A stretch of DNA of 64,000 nt from CAVVJA01 sp963809815 (GCA_963809815.1 CAWELM010000012.1:434001-498000), one strand, 5' to 3'; shown: positions 9,631 to 18,761, counted from the first letter of the stretch. Numbers and translations are program-made. The notes: generated from the sequence alone by a model not told the origin.

Positions 9631-10193
9631 GACGTGCCCGCGCCGCGCTTCCGGCCGTCGAGATCGATGCCGCGCAGTGCCGTGATGGCGGCCAGGATTG
9701 CCCCGCACACGATGGCCGAGTCGGCCAGGTTGAAGATCGGCCAGATGTGTCCGTCACGCGCGAACAGGCTGATCCAGTCGACGACGTGGCCGCGCCCCCC
9801 ACCCGGCGATCGCAGCACCCGATCGGTGAGATTGCCGAGAGCGCCGCCCAGCACGAGCCCCAGCGCCACGGCCCAACTGGCCGAGTACAGGCGGCGCGCG
9901 GCTCGCAAGATCACCACCACCACGAGGACGGCGACAATCGTGAGCACAATCGTCGCGCCGGTTCCGACCGAGAACGCCGCGCCGGAATTGCGGGTCAGTA
10001 CCAGATAGACAGCTCCGCCGAGCAGCCGCACGGGGGGCTCATGCTCCAGGGTGGCGACCACGATCGACTTGCTGACTACGTCGAGCGCGTAGATGACGAC
10101 AGAGACGATGGCGAACAGCAGCACCTTGCGCGTCCGCGGCCGCGACCCGTCACCCATGGGCTTGGAAGTTGCGTCGGGGTCGGCCGAGGTCAC
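9627..10193 (-). CDS. lspA: Lipoprotein signal peptidase (signal peptidase II)
   Basis: 188-residue four-helix aspartic protease that cuts prolipoprotein signal peptides in the membrane. Family motifs are VVSKSIVVATLE in helix 1, TRNSGAAFSV, GGALGNLTDRV and PIFNLADSAIVCGA; the two catalytic Asp residues are in NLTDR and NLADS. Starts at GTG 10193. Its stop codon overlaps the GTG of the downstream pseudouridine synthase. Upstream is the TraR/DksA-type gene, 37 bp away. Confidence 0.95.
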   Translation of the reverse strand: MTSADPDATSKPMGDGSRPRTRKVLLFAIVSVVIYALDVVSKSIVVATLEHEPPVRLLGGAVYLVLTRNSGAAFSVGTGATIVLTIVAVLVVVVILRAARRLYSASWAVALGLVLGGALGNLTDRVLRSPGGGRGHVVDWISLFARDGHIWPIFNLADSAIVCGAILAAITALRGIDLDGRKRGAGTS

Positions 10194-10230
10194 GGCGCTA
10201 TTCTCTCCCAGCCTGACGCACGGCAGGAAA

Positions 10231-11086
10231 TCAGCGTCGTTCCTCGCGTTGCTTGCACGCGACGTCGAGCGTGGCCATCGGGAAGGCCTTCAGTCGCGCC
10301 TTCGGGATCGGCTTGCCGCAGCTCTCACAGTAGCCATACGTGCCCGCGTCGATGCGCTCGACCGCCCGCTTGATCTGGGTCAGCAGATCTAGCCGGTTCG
10401 CCGCGATCGACAGCTCCTGCTCCCGCTCGAACGTCTTGCTGCCGGCATCGGCCTGATCGTCGCCGGCGCCATCGGTGCTCGACGACTGCAACTCGTCGAG
10501 CTCGATGAGTGACTGGTTGTACTCGGACTGCATCTCCGAGAGTTGTGCGACAAGCTGGGCTCGTATCTGGGCCAGCTCGCGGGTCGTCCACTCGGAGTCG
10601 CGTGGTACCGCGATGGCCACCTCGGGCGTCGCTGTGGTCTTCGCCGACACCTTTGTCGGTCGCTTCGTCGCGGTGCCAGCCGAGGTGGACCGGGCGGTGC
10701 GCTTGTTCGGCGACGCCTTGGCCGGTGCCGTCTTCTTTGTCGGCGCGGTGCGGGCGGCCGCCGCCCGGCTCGACCGGGCGGTCGTGGCCTTCGCCTGCGG
10801 CTTTGCCGACTTGGCCGGCGCTGTCGTCACCTTCTTCTTCGGCGACCTGGCGGCGGCTCGTCTTGGCCGCAGGACCCGTCGCCTTTGCCGTCTTGCGGGC
10901 GGTCGCAGATGACTTTGCGGCAGTCTTGGCTGCAGGGGTTCGGGACGATGTCGCCGACGCTTTGGTCGTCGCTCGCTTTGTGGGTCGGGCGGCTTTCGCG
11001 GCCGACGTCTTGGTGGCCGTCGCTGTCTTCGCCGCGCGGGGCGTCCCGGACCGTGACGCTCGTCCTCCCCGACCAACGGCAGCCAT
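10231..11086 (-). CDS. TraR/DksA-type zinc-finger protein, apparent frameshift
   Basis: Start is ATG 11086 with a strong GGAAGGGG five bases upstream. That frame encodes an Ala/Lys/Thr-rich tail (MAAVGRGGRASRSGTPRAAK...) for about 80 residues to near 10847, where it turns acidic and loses character. The Lys/Ala-rich composition resumes in another frame (SPKKKVTTAPAKSAKPQAK) and runs to the DksA-like coiled coil (REQELSIAANRLDLLTQIKR) and zinc finger YGYCESCGKPIPKARLKAF, ending at 10231. A single +1 shift near 10847 joins them. One zinc ligand is replaced: ATLDVACK where relatives have ATLCVxCK. Predicted to modulate RNA polymerase or fold DNA via the basic tail. Confidence 0.75.
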
Positions 11087-11293
11087 CGCGACCCCTTCCT
11101 GGTCCGAGCTGTGCCTGCGCTCTCGCGGTCGATCACTAACCCCACAAAGGCGGCCAAGGATACGAGCTAGGAGACCGCTTTGCCACTGGGCTCGCCGCGG
11201 CCCGGTTGCGGGGCTGTGGCTGCCGTGGGCATGGTGACGTTATCTGGTCCTCGCCGAGCCCGCGGAATCGCTAGGATGCGGAAGGTAATTGCG

Positions 11294-11532
11294 CGATGAC
11301 GAGGACAAGTAGCCCCGGTTTCCGCCGGTGAGCGACCTGGGGATGGTGTGAGCCCGGGCCGGCGACCCGGGACGAAATCACCTCCGAGCACCGGAAGAAC
11401 CGGTGACGCACGTCACCTCAGTAGAACCGGACCGGCGAACGAAGTGGGCGCTTCGGCGTCAACGAGGGTGGTACCGCGGCGCCCGGCAACCGGCCGGTGC
11501 GTCGTCCCTCGAGGGGATCGGGACTCGAGGAG
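11294..11532 (+). promoter_or_regulatory. T-box riboswitch (tRNA-Ile), translational type
   Basis: Leader of ileS. The T-box AGGGTGGTACCGCG is at 11465-11478; its TGGT (11469-11472) can pair with the ACCA end of uncharged tRNA-Ile. A candidate specifier ATC (11377-11379) lies in the 3' loop of a short hairpin (CCCGGG 11353-11358 with 11366-11371), like the ultrashort stem I of actinobacterial ileS T-boxes. Two exclusive helices are visible: CGAGGG 11463-11468 with CCCTCG 11506-11511 (antisequestrator) versus CCTCGAG 11507-11513 with CTCGAGG 11524-11530, which hides the GAGGAG ribosome-binding region 11527-11532. There is no terminator, so control should be at translation initiation. Confidence 0.88.
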
Positions 11533-11546
11533 CATGGGGCACCCCA

Positions 11547-14500
11547 ATGAGTGAGCATCAGGGCTACGAGCCGTTGCCGGCGCATGTTGACCTGGCCGAA
11601 ATGGATCGGCAGATCATCGAGCAGTGGCGGGTGAACAAGGTGTTCGAGCGGAGCTTGGACGCTACGGCCGGCGGCGAGGCGTGGACGTTCTACGAGGGCC
11701 CGCCTACGGCGAACGGGATGCCGGGCACACATCACGTCGAGGCGCGGGTGTTCAAAGACGTCTTCCCTCGGTTCAAGACGATGCAGGGCTACCACGTCGC
11801 TCGCATCGCCGGTTGGGACTGCCATGGCCTGCCGGTCGAGCTCGCGGTAGAGAAGGAACTCGGGTTCACCGGCAAGCCCGACATCGAGGCGTACGGCATC
11901 GCCCGCTTCAACGAACGTTGCCGCGCGTCCGTGCAGCGACACGTCGACGCATTTGCGGCCATGAGCGAACGGATGGGCTACTGGGCCGACTACGAGAACG
12001 CCTACTGGACCATGAACCCCGACTACATCCAGTCGGTGTGGTGGGCGCTCAAGACGATCTTCGACAAAGGACTGCTGGTCGAGGACTACCGGGTCACGCC
12101 GTACTGCCCGCGATGCGGTACCGGCCTATCCGACCACGAGCTCGGACAGGAGGGCGTCTACACCGAGGTCGTCGACCCCGCGGTCTACGTCCGGCTCCCG
12201 GTGACCTCCGGACCGGAGGCAGGGGCAGCCGATCTGGTCGTGTGGACGACGACGCCGTGGACGCTCGTCTCGAACACCGCGGTCGCGGTGAACCCCACCG
12301 TCGACTACGTCGTCGCGCGCACCGAGGCCGGAACGTTCGTGGTGGCCGAGCCACTGCTATCCGCTGTCCTCGGCGATAACGCGCAGGTGCTCCGCCGCTA
12401 CTCCGGACGCGACCTCGCCGGCTGGCACTATCAGCCGCCATTCGACTACGTCTCCATCGAGGGCGCGCATGTCGTGGTCCTGGCCGACTATGTCACCACC
12501 GAGGACGGCTCCGGGCTGGTCCACCAAGCACCGGCGTTCGGTGCCGACGATATGGAGATCGCCCGGAGATACGGCCTACCCGTGGTCAACCCGATCGGCG
12601 GCGATGGCCGATTCCGCAGCGATCTCCCGGATATCGGCGGGATGTTCTTCAAGGATGCCGACGAGGTCCTCGTGGCCAAACTCCGGGAAAGTGGCCGGCT
12701 GCTCCGGCATGCACCGTATGCCCACTCCTACCCGCACTGCTGGCGCTGCCACACCCCGCTGATGTATTACGCGCTGCCGTCCTGGTACGTGCGCACCACC
12801 GCCATCAAGGACGAGTTGCTGGAGCAGAACGAGGCTACGAACTGGTACCCACCGACGATCAAGCACGGTCGCTACGGCGATTGGCTGTCCAATAACGTCG
12901 ACTGGGCTTTGTCTCGTGACCGGTACTGGGGGACCCCGCTCCCGATCTGGCGCAATGACGCCGACCCCAGCCAGGTCGTCTGCGTGGGGTCATTCGCCGA
13001 GTTGTCCGAACTCGTGGGTCGCGACTTGGCCGACCTCGACCCGCATCGGCCGTTCGTCGACGATGTGACGTTTACCGTGCCGGGTCAGGACGGCACGTAC
13101 CGTCGAGTTCCGCAGGTCATCGATGCCTGGTTCGATTCCGGCTCGATGCCGTTCGCACAGTTCGGCGCCCCGTTCTACAACGTGGCGGGATTCCGCGAGA
13201 GCTACCCGGCCGACTTCATCTGCGAGGCGATCGACCAGACCCGCGGCTGGTTCTACACGCTGATGGCAGTCGGCACCCTGGTGTTCGAACAGAGCGCCTA
13301 CCGGACGGTCCTGTGCCTTGGGCTGCTGCTCGCGGAGGACGGCCGCAAGATGAGCAAGCACTTGGGCAACATCCTCGAGCCGATCCCGCTGATGGACCAG
13401 CACGGGGCCGACGCGGTCCGGTGGTTCATGGTTGCGGCGGGTTCGCCTTGGTCAGCTCGTCGCGTGGGTCACAAGGTGCTGGACGAGATCGCCTCCAAGG
13501 TGATTCGTACGTACTGGTCGATAGCGTCGTTCCAGTCGCTCTACGCGCGGGCGAACGGGTGGACGCCCGGCGCCGACCGCGGCAGGCCGACGGTGCTCGA
13601 TCGATGGGCGGAGGCGCAGTCGCGCCGGCTCGTCACGGAGGTGACCGATGCGCTCACCGACTTCGACACCGCCCGCGCCGGCCGGGCGCTCGCCGGGTAC
13701 ATCGATGACCTGTCCAACTGGTACGTGCGGCGTTCGCGCCGCCGATTCTGGGAGGGCGACCCCGCGGCACTCGCCACCCTCCACGACGCGTTGTCGGTGC
13801 TGACCAGGTTGCTGGCGCCGTTCATCCCGTTCGTGACCGAGCGGGTGTGGGGCGCCTTGTTCGCGGAAGCGACCGGGATCGACTCGGTGCATCTGGCCAG
13901 CTGGCCCGCAGATACTCCGGCCGTCGGGGACGTTCAACTCAGCGAGCAAATGGCCCTGGTGCGTCGCCTGGTCGAGCTAGGCCGGGCGGCCCGAGCCGAC
14001 GCGAACGTGAAGACCCGTCAGCCGCTCCGACGCGCGCTGGTTTCCGCGCCGGGCTGGGGCGAGTTGCCGGCCGAACTGCGGCGCGAGGTAGCCGACGAAC
14101 TCAACGTTGGGGATCTGGCCCGGCTCGCGGACACCGGCGACGTCATCAACGTCACGGTGAAGCCCAACTTCCGGGCGTTGGGCAAGCTGCTTGGCCCGAA
14201 GACCCAGATCGGCGCCCAGGCGATCGCGACGCTGGTGCCGGCGGAGGTCGCCGCGACGCTGGCGGCCGGGCAGCCAATTCAGATTTCCGTCGGCGGCGCG
14301 CCGGTCGAGTTGGGGGCCGAGCATCTGATCGTCAACGAGGCGCCGCTGTCCGGCTGGGCGGTCAAAAACAGCGCGGCCGAGACCGTCGCCCTCGATCTGG
14401 AGCTGACCCATGAGCTGCGGCTGGCCGGGCTGGCGCGGGATGTGGTCCGACTCATCCAGGACGCGCGCAAGAGCGCCGGCCTCGAGGTGACCGATCGAAT

Positions 14501-14687
14501 CGCGTTGTGGTGGCGGGTTGGCGGCTCACCCGAGCCGGCGGAGGCTATCCGCGCCCATGCGGACCAGATCGCGGGGGAAGTTCTCGCCACTGACATGGTC
14601 GAGGGTGCGCCTGACGCGAGCGAGGCGGTCCACGAGGTCGTCGACGACGACTTGGGTCTGCACGTGTGGCTACGCCGCGCTTTCTAG
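11547..14687 (+). CDS. ileS: Isoleucyl-tRNA synthetase
   Basis: 1046-residue class I synthetase. The HIGH-equivalent segment is ANGMPGTHHVEARVFKD (about residues 55-71), followed by GWDCHGLPVELAVEKELG. The KMSKS loop reads DGRKMSKHLGNILEP (about residue 600). Cysteine pairs CPRCGTGLSDHE and CWRCHTPLMY match the zinc-binding and editing insert of the large eukaryote-like IleS group. Start ATG 11547 follows the T-box leader; ATG 11534 is out of frame. Expression should rise when uncharged tRNA-Ile accumulates. Converges on wag31 with a strong hairpin between. Confidence 0.97.
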   Translation: MSEHQGYEPLPAHVDLAEMDRQIIEQWRVNKVFERSLDATAGGEAWTFYEGPPTANGMPGTHHVEARVFKDVFPRFKTMQGYHVARIAGWDCHGLPVELAVEKELGFTGKPDIEAYGIARFNERCRASVQRHVDAFAAMSERMGYWADYENAYWTMNPDYIQSVWWALKTIFDKGLLVEDYRVTPYCPRCGTGLSDHELGQEGVYTEVVDPAVYVRLPVTSGPEAGAADLVVWTTTPWTLVSNTAVAVNPTVDYVVARTEAGTFVVAEPLLSAVLGDNAQVLRRYSGRDLAGWHYQPPFDYVSIEGAHVVVLADYVTTEDGSGLVHQAPAFGADDMEIARRYGLPVVNPIGGDGRFRSDLPDIGGMFFKDADEVLVAKLRESGRLLRHAPYAHSYPHCWRCHTPLMYYALPSWYVRTTAIKDELLEQNEATNWYPPTIKHGRYGDWLSNNVDWALSRDRYWGTPLPIWRNDADPSQVVCVGSFAELSELVGRDLADLDPHRPFVDDVTFTVPGQDGTYRRVPQVIDAWFDSGSMPFAQFGAPFYNVAGFRESYPADFICEAIDQTRGWFYTLMAVGTLVFEQSAYRTVLCLGLLLAEDGRKMSKHLGNILEPIPLMDQHGADAVRWFMVAAGSPWSARRVGHKVLDEIASKVIRTYWSIASFQSLYARANGWTPGADRGRPTVLDRWAEAQSRRLVTEVTDALTDFDTARAGRALAGYIDDLSNWYVRRSRRRFWEGDPAALATLHDALSVLTRLLAPFIPFVTERVWGALFAEATGIDSVHLASWPADTPAVGDVQLSEQMALVRRLVELGRAARADANVKTRQPLRRALVSAPGWGELPAELRREVADELNVGDLARLADTGDVINVTVKPNFRALGKLLGPKTQIGAQAIATLVPAEVAATLAAGQPIQISVGGAPVELGAEHLIVNEAPLSGWAVKNSAAETVALDLELTHELRLAGLARDVVRLIQDARKSAGLEVTDRIALWWRVGGSPEPAEAIRAHADQIAGEVLATDMVEGAPDASEAVHEVVDDDLGLHVWLRRAF

Positions 14688-14708
14688 CCGGGGCATTACC
14701 GGCCTGCC

Positions 14709-14742
14709 GCGGCACGCTCTGGGCTAGCGCGGAGCGTGCCGC
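14709..14742. terminator. Bidirectional hairpin terminator between ileS and wag31
   Basis: Perfect 11-bp inverted repeat: GCGGCACGCTC at 14709-14719 and GAGCGTGCCGC at 14732-14742, loop of 12 nt. It sits 21 bp past the ileS stop and 17 bp past the wag31 stop. There is no clear T-tract on either side, as is common in actinobacteria. Confidence 0.7.
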
Positions 14743-14759
14743 CGAGGCGGCTGTCTTGG

Positions 14760-15689
14760 CTAGCCGGCTTGGGCGGCCTCATGCTGGTCCATCTGGGCAC
14801 CGTCCCGTCCGGACTGCGCCGGCTCGGCGCGACCGCTGGCGTCCAGATCTCGCAGCTGCGACTCCAGGTAGCTCTTCAGTCGGACGCGGTATTCGCGCTC
14901 GAAGGTTCGAAGCTGCTCGACCCGCTTTTCCAGCGCTTCCTTGCGCTGTTCGAACTGCGCGGTGATCGTGTGCGAGCGTTGCTCGGCATCGGACAGTAGC
15001 TGGCTCGCGCGCTCATTGCTCTCCCGCTCGAGCTGGTCGGCCCGGGCCTGGGCTTCGCCGACGTACTTCTGCGACTGCTGCTGCGCGTCCGTGAGAGTCG
15101 CATGGGCGGTGGCCTGGGCGTCGCCAAGGAGCCGCTCGGCCTCGGCCTTCGACTGGGCGAGATGGGTGTCGGCCGTCTGCTGGGCGAGCGCCAGCATCTG
15201 GACGGCCTGGGCGTGGTGATCCTCGGCGGTCAGCCCGCCTGCCCCGGCAGCGACGGCCGCAGCGTGCGCCTGCTGCGCCGCCTGCGCCGCCTCTTGAGTC
15301 TCGAGCAGCTGCTGCCTGGCCTCTCCCAGTTGCTGCTCGGTGTGCGCTAGCTGCTGCTGCAATCCGACGACTTGCTGCCCAGCGGCATCCCCGCTCGAGC
15401 TCAGCGCGCGCTCGAGTTCGTTGATCCGGGCGTGCAGGCGGCCGTTTTCGTCGCGCGCCGCCGCCAGCTCAGCCATCGATCGATCGTCGATGGCGGGATG
15501 GACTTGGGTGTCAGCGCTCGCGCCGCTACTGCCATTGGCGCGCAGGTCATTGTTCTCTTCGATCAGCCGCGCGAGCTCGACCTCCACGACGTCGAGAAAC
15601 GCGTCGACCTCCTCCTCGTCGTAGCCACGCTTGCCAATCGGTGGCTTCTTGAAGGCCACATTGTGGACTTCGGCGGGAGTCAGCGGCAT
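14760..15689 (-). CDS. wag31: DivIVA/Wag31 polar growth protein
   Basis: 309 residues. The N-terminal DivIVA membrane-curvature domain is diagnostic: MPLTPAEVHNVAFKKPPIGK then RGYDEEEVDAFLDVVEVEL. A long Gln/Ala-rich coiled coil follows (about residues 80-270, for example VGLQQQLAHTEQQLGEARQQ) with a short Gln/Asp tail. It marks poles and septa and recruits the elongation machinery in actinobacteria. Start ATG 15689 has GAGGTGACCC upstream. It is the last gene of the dcw region, 140 bp after yggT. Confidence 0.95.
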   Translation of the reverse strand: MPLTPAEVHNVAFKKPPIGKRGYDEEEVDAFLDVVEVELARLIEENNDLRANGSSGASADTQVHPAIDDRSMAELAAARDENGRLHARINELERALSSSGDAAGQQVVGLQQQLAHTEQQLGEARQQLLETQEAAQAAQQAHAAAVAAGAGGLTAEDHHAQAVQMLALAQQTADTHLAQSKAEAERLLGDAQATAHATLTDAQQQSQKYVGEAQARADQLERESNERASQLLSDAEQRSHTITAQFEQRKEALEKRVEQLRTFEREYRVRLKSYLESQLRDLDASGRAEPAQSGRDGAQMDQHEAAQAG

Positions 15690-15829
15690 GGGTCACCTCG
15701 TGATCGTCAGACCGGAACCGGCTGGTTCCGCGGTCAGGTGCGGATGATGCATGTGTTGCAATGCGTAGCGCAAGTCACGCCGGACCGTCCAACCGGCCCG
15801 ATCCGCCCGCTGCTTCGGAGGATCGACCA

Positions 15830-16117
15830 CTAGGCGAGTCCCAACGCCACCCAGCGCAGAGCCAGGATAGCGATCCACAAAATCATGATGCTCAGGTCAA
15901 GGCTTACCCCACCTATGCGGAGGGGCGGAATGATCCGCCGCAGCATTTTCACCGGGGGATCCGTGCTCGTATAGACCAGCTCGAGCCCGACAGCGGTGAC
16001 GCCGACCGGGCGCCACGACTTGGCGAATTGACGGGCGACCTCAACCACGATTCTTGCGATGATCAGTAGAAGATACAGGTACAGCACAAACGCGATGACA
16101 CTCCAGAACAGCGCCAT
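15830..16117 (-). CDS. YggT family membrane protein
   Basis: 95 residues with start ATG 16117 (MALFWSVIAFVLYLYLLLII), chosen because GGGAG lies ten bases upstream; an ORF start further upstream has no support. Two hydrophobic segments, at the N-terminus and C-terminus (LDLSIMILWIAILALRWVAL), bracket a conserved loop with DPPVKMLRRIIPPLRIGGVS. The family is conserved between sepF and divIVA in actinobacteria and is linked to envelope or osmotic functions; the biochemical role is unknown. Confidence 0.9.
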   Translation of the reverse strand: MALFWSVIAFVLYLYLLLIIARIVVEVARQFAKSWRPVGVTAVGLELVYTSTDPPVKMLRRIIPPLRIGGVSLDLSIMILWIAILALRWVALGLA

Positions 16118-16269
16118 CGATGACGTCTCCCCGATCCTCGGCATTCCGGTGGCACATCCCATCGGGACTGGCCATTACCCATGGTGCCATGCCGAGCTAA
16201 CGCGGACGTCCAGTGCACAAAGCTCATTACGCCGCCGCTAACGCTCCGCGACGGACCGTGCCTGTTGAG

Positions 16270-16812
16270 TCAGGACTGGTTGAAGAATCCGCCCTCAGCA
16301 ATGCGGGCCTTGTCCTGGGCCGTCACAGTGACGTTGTGCGGGCTGAGTAGGAAAACCTTGGCGGTCACGCGTTCAATCCGCCCGTGCAATCCGAAGGTCA
16401 GCCCGGCAGCAAAATCCACCAAGCGCTTGGCGTCGGAGTCGTCCATCTCCGACAGGTTCATGATGACCGGCGTCCCGGACCGGAAATGCTCCCCGATCGT
16501 GCGGGCCTCGTTGTAGGTCCGGGGATGCAGCGTGGTGATCCGGTACGACTGGAACTCCTCGTACTCGGCTGAGTAGCCGCTGCCCTGGTCCTCCCCTGCC
16601 CATTCCCGAGCGACGACCGCGGTCGCCGCACCACCGGAGCCGCCGTCGCCGTTCGGGCGGGCAAACCTCGTGTCCGGTCCGTAGTCCGCGGGCCGCGGCC
16701 GGGGGGCTCGGTCATACGGGGCGCGGTCATAACTTTCGGCGCCTTCGACGACACCCTCGTCATCTTCGACCAGGCCGAGGTAGACGCCCATCTTCCTCAT
16801 CGCTCCGGGCAT
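16270..16812 (-). CDS. sepF: Cell division protein SepF
   Basis: 180 residues, start ATG 16812 (MPGAMRKMGVYLGLVEDDEG) with GGAGG five bases upstream. The first residues form the membrane-targeting segment, then an Asp/Arg/Pro-rich linker (DRAPYDRAPRPRPADYG), then the FtsZ-binding alpha/beta domain: ITTLHPRTYNEARTIGEHFR, GTPVIMNLSEMDDSDAKRLV, DFAAGLTFGLHGRIERVTAK and FLLSPHNVTVT. It anchors FtsZ to the membrane in organisms lacking FtsA, as here. Lies 85 bp after yggS. Confidence 0.95.
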   Translation of the reverse strand: MPGAMRKMGVYLGLVEDDEGVVEGAESYDRAPYDRAPRPRPADYGPDTRFARPNGDGGSGGAATAVVAREWAGEDQGSGYSAEYEEFQSYRITTLHPRTYNEARTIGEHFRSGTPVIMNLSEMDDSDAKRLVDFAAGLTFGLHGRIERVTAKVFLLSPHNVTVTAQDKARIAEGGFFNQS

Positions 16813-16897
16813 ATCGTCCTCCTGTTGTTCCGGCTCTCGCGCGGTGCGGCCTGCGGTTAGGCGCTCACTGATCGGTTGTGCCGTGACGCTATCCGAA

Positions 16898-17617
16898 TCA
16901 TGGTCTTCGTCGGCCGAGCAACGCCGAACCGACACGCAGGTGTGTTGCGCCCTGTCGAATCGCGGCCTCCAAGTCGCCGGTCATGCCGGCTGAGATGGAC
17001 GTCGCGTCCGGATGACGAGCGCGGACCTGCCACGAAACGTCCTGCAATCCGGCAAAGGCAGTGTCGGGGTCGGCATCCATGGGCGCGATTGCCATCACGC
17101 CGAGCAGCTCGAGCTCGGGCGCCAACGCAACCTGGTCGGCGAGCATGATCACATCGTCAACCAGCGCGCCGCCCCGCTGCGTGTCTGCGTCGAGGCTGAC
17201 CTGGACGAACACTTCGAGCCGTCGGCCGGCCTGTCGCGCGCCCGCCGCGAGTCCGGCAACGAGCTGCGGGCGGTCGACGGAGTGCACCGCCGTTGCGTAG
17301 CTGGCCACGGACCGGCACTTGTTCTGCTGCAGCCGCCCCACGAAGTGCCACCGCAGGTTGAGATCCGATGCGCCCACACCCGGCAGGGCGGCGATCTTGC
17401 GACGTGCCTCCTGATCGCGGTTCTCGCCTACATCGTGCTGGCCCGACTCAGCGAGTAGGACGACGTCGCTGACCGGGAACCCCTTCGTGACCGCGATCAG
17501 GCGCAGCTCGGCGGGATCTCGGCCGACGGACGCGCAGGCCGCCGCGATGCGCGCGCGCAACAACTCCAGGGAGGCGAGTAGCTCCGCTCGCCGGTCCGGT
17601 TCGGTGCCGCCCGTCAC
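16898..17617 (-). CDS. YggS/PLPBP family pyridoxal phosphate homeostasis protein
   Basis: 239 residues. Start GTG 17617 (VTGGTEPDRRAELLASLELL), thirteen bases past the ftsZ stop, with CGGAG just upstream. The PLP-binding Lys lies in LIAVTKGFP; other family blocks are GENRDQEARRKIAAL, LRWHFVGRLQQNK, VHSVDRPQLV, MAIAPMDADP and SAGMTGDLEAAIRQGATHLR followed by VGSALLGRR. Maintains PLP and amino-acid balance. Relatives usually have pgeF between ftsZ and this gene; it is absent here. Confidence 0.93.
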   Translation of the reverse strand: MTGGTEPDRRAELLASLELLRARIAAACASVGRDPAELRLIAVTKGFPVSDVVLLAESGQHDVGENRDQEARRKIAALPGVGASDLNLRWHFVGRLQQNKCRSVASYATAVHSVDRPQLVAGLAAGARQAGRRLEVFVQVSLDADTQRGGALVDDVIMLADQVALAPELELLGVMAIAPMDADPDTAFAGLQDVSWQVRARHPDATSISAGMTGDLEAAIRQGATHLRVGSALLGRRRP

Positions 17618-17630
17618 CGGACTCCGTCGG

Positions 17631-18761
17631 TCAGTTCTTGAGGAAGTCGGGCACGTCGAGCTCGTCGTCCAGCCCGAGGGGGGTCCGGTCGATGCCAGAC
17701 GGCGGAAGTGGCCACCCCGGCGTCCGGCCCTGTCCATTCCGCGCCGACTCGGGCACCTGGTCCGGCTCCGAGTCTCCCTGCGACCGACGCACATCCACCT
17801 TCTTGTAGGGCAGCTGCCCGCTGTCGAAACCGGCGGCGATCACCGTCACCTTCACCTCGTCGCCGAGTGTGTCGTCGATGACCGCGCCGAAGATGATGTT
17901 CGCATCCGGGTGGGCGGCCTCGGCAACCAGCGACGCAGCGTCGTTGATCTCGAACAAGCCCAGATCCGACCCGCCGTAGATGGACAACAAGACGCCGTGC
18001 GCGCCCTCCATGCTCGCCTCGAGCAGCGGGCTGGCGATGGCGATCTCGGCGGCGTTGCGGGCCCGATTCTCCCCCCGGGCGGCACCGATCCCCATAAGCG
18101 CCGAACCGGCACCACTCATGACGCTCTTGACGTCGGCGAAGTCCAAATTGATCAGCCCGGGCGTGGTGATCAGGTCGGTGATTCCCTGCACACCGGACAG
18201 GAGGACCTGGTCTGCGCTACGGAACGCGTCCATCACGCTCACGTTCTCGTCGGAGATCTGCAGCAGCCGATCATTGGGGATCACGATCAGGGTGTCGCAC
18301 TCCGACCGCAGCGTCTCGATGCCGTCCTCGGCCTGTGCCGCCCGCTTCTTGCCCTCGAACGAGAACGGGCGGGTGACGACGCCGATCGTCAATGCGCCGA
18401 GCTTGCGGGAGATACTCGCGATGACCGGAGCACCGCCGGTTCCGGTCCCGCCGCCCTCGCCCGCGGTCACGAAAACCATGTCGGCGCCCTTGAGCACTTC
18501 TTCGATCTCGTCCCGGTGATCCTCCGCGGCCTTCCGCCCGACCTCAGGTTGGGCGCCGGCGCCCAGTCCCCGGGTGAGCTCGCGGCCGACATCGAGCTTG
18601 ACATCGGCGTCGCTCATCAGCAGGGCCTGGGCGTCGGTGTTCACCGCAATGAACTCGACGCCCTTCAATCCGACCTCGATCATGCGGTTCACGGCGTTGA
18701 CACCGCCGCCGCCGACACCGACGACCTTGATGACCGCGAGGTAGTTGTGCGGTGGGGTCAT
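17631..18761 (-). CDS. ftsZ: Cell division GTPase FtsZ
   Basis: 376-residue tubulin-like GTPase forming the division ring. Nucleotide-binding motifs: IKVVGVGGGGVNAVNRMIE at the N-terminus, signature GEGGGTGTGGAPVIASI near residue 105, and the T7 loop GLINLDFADVKSVM. The C-terminal peptide DVPDFLKN binds SepF and other partners, joined by a short linker. Start ATG 18761. A 433-bp spacer separates it from ftsQ, so it probably has its own promoter or promoters. Confidence 0.97.
   Translation of the reverse strand: MTPPHNYLAVIKVVGVGGGGVNAVNRMIEVGLKGVEFIAVNTDAQALLMSDADVKLDVGRELTRGLGAGAQPEVGRKAAEDHRDEIEEVLKGADMVFVTAGEGGGTGTGGAPVIASISRKLGALTIGVVTRPFSFEGKKRAAQAEDGIETLRSECDTLIVIPNDRLLQISDENVSVMDAFRSADQVLLSGVQGITDLITTPGLINLDFADVKSVMSGAGSALMGIGAARGENRARNAAEIAIASPLLEASMEGAHGVLLSIYGGSDLGLFEINDAASLVAEAAHPDANIIFGAVIDDTLGDEVKVTVIAAGFDSGQLPYKKVDVRRSQGDSEPDQVPESARNGQGRTPGWPLPPSGIDRTPLGLDDELDVPDFLKN

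Noticed and set aside
11167..11391. 74-codon minus-strand frame opposite the T-box leader
   Set aside because: Composition is not protein-like and it runs antisense to a structured leader; no ribosome-binding site.
15693..15878. 61-codon frame between yggT and wag31
   Set aside because: Overlaps the end of yggT out of frame and has no family match or ribosome-binding site.
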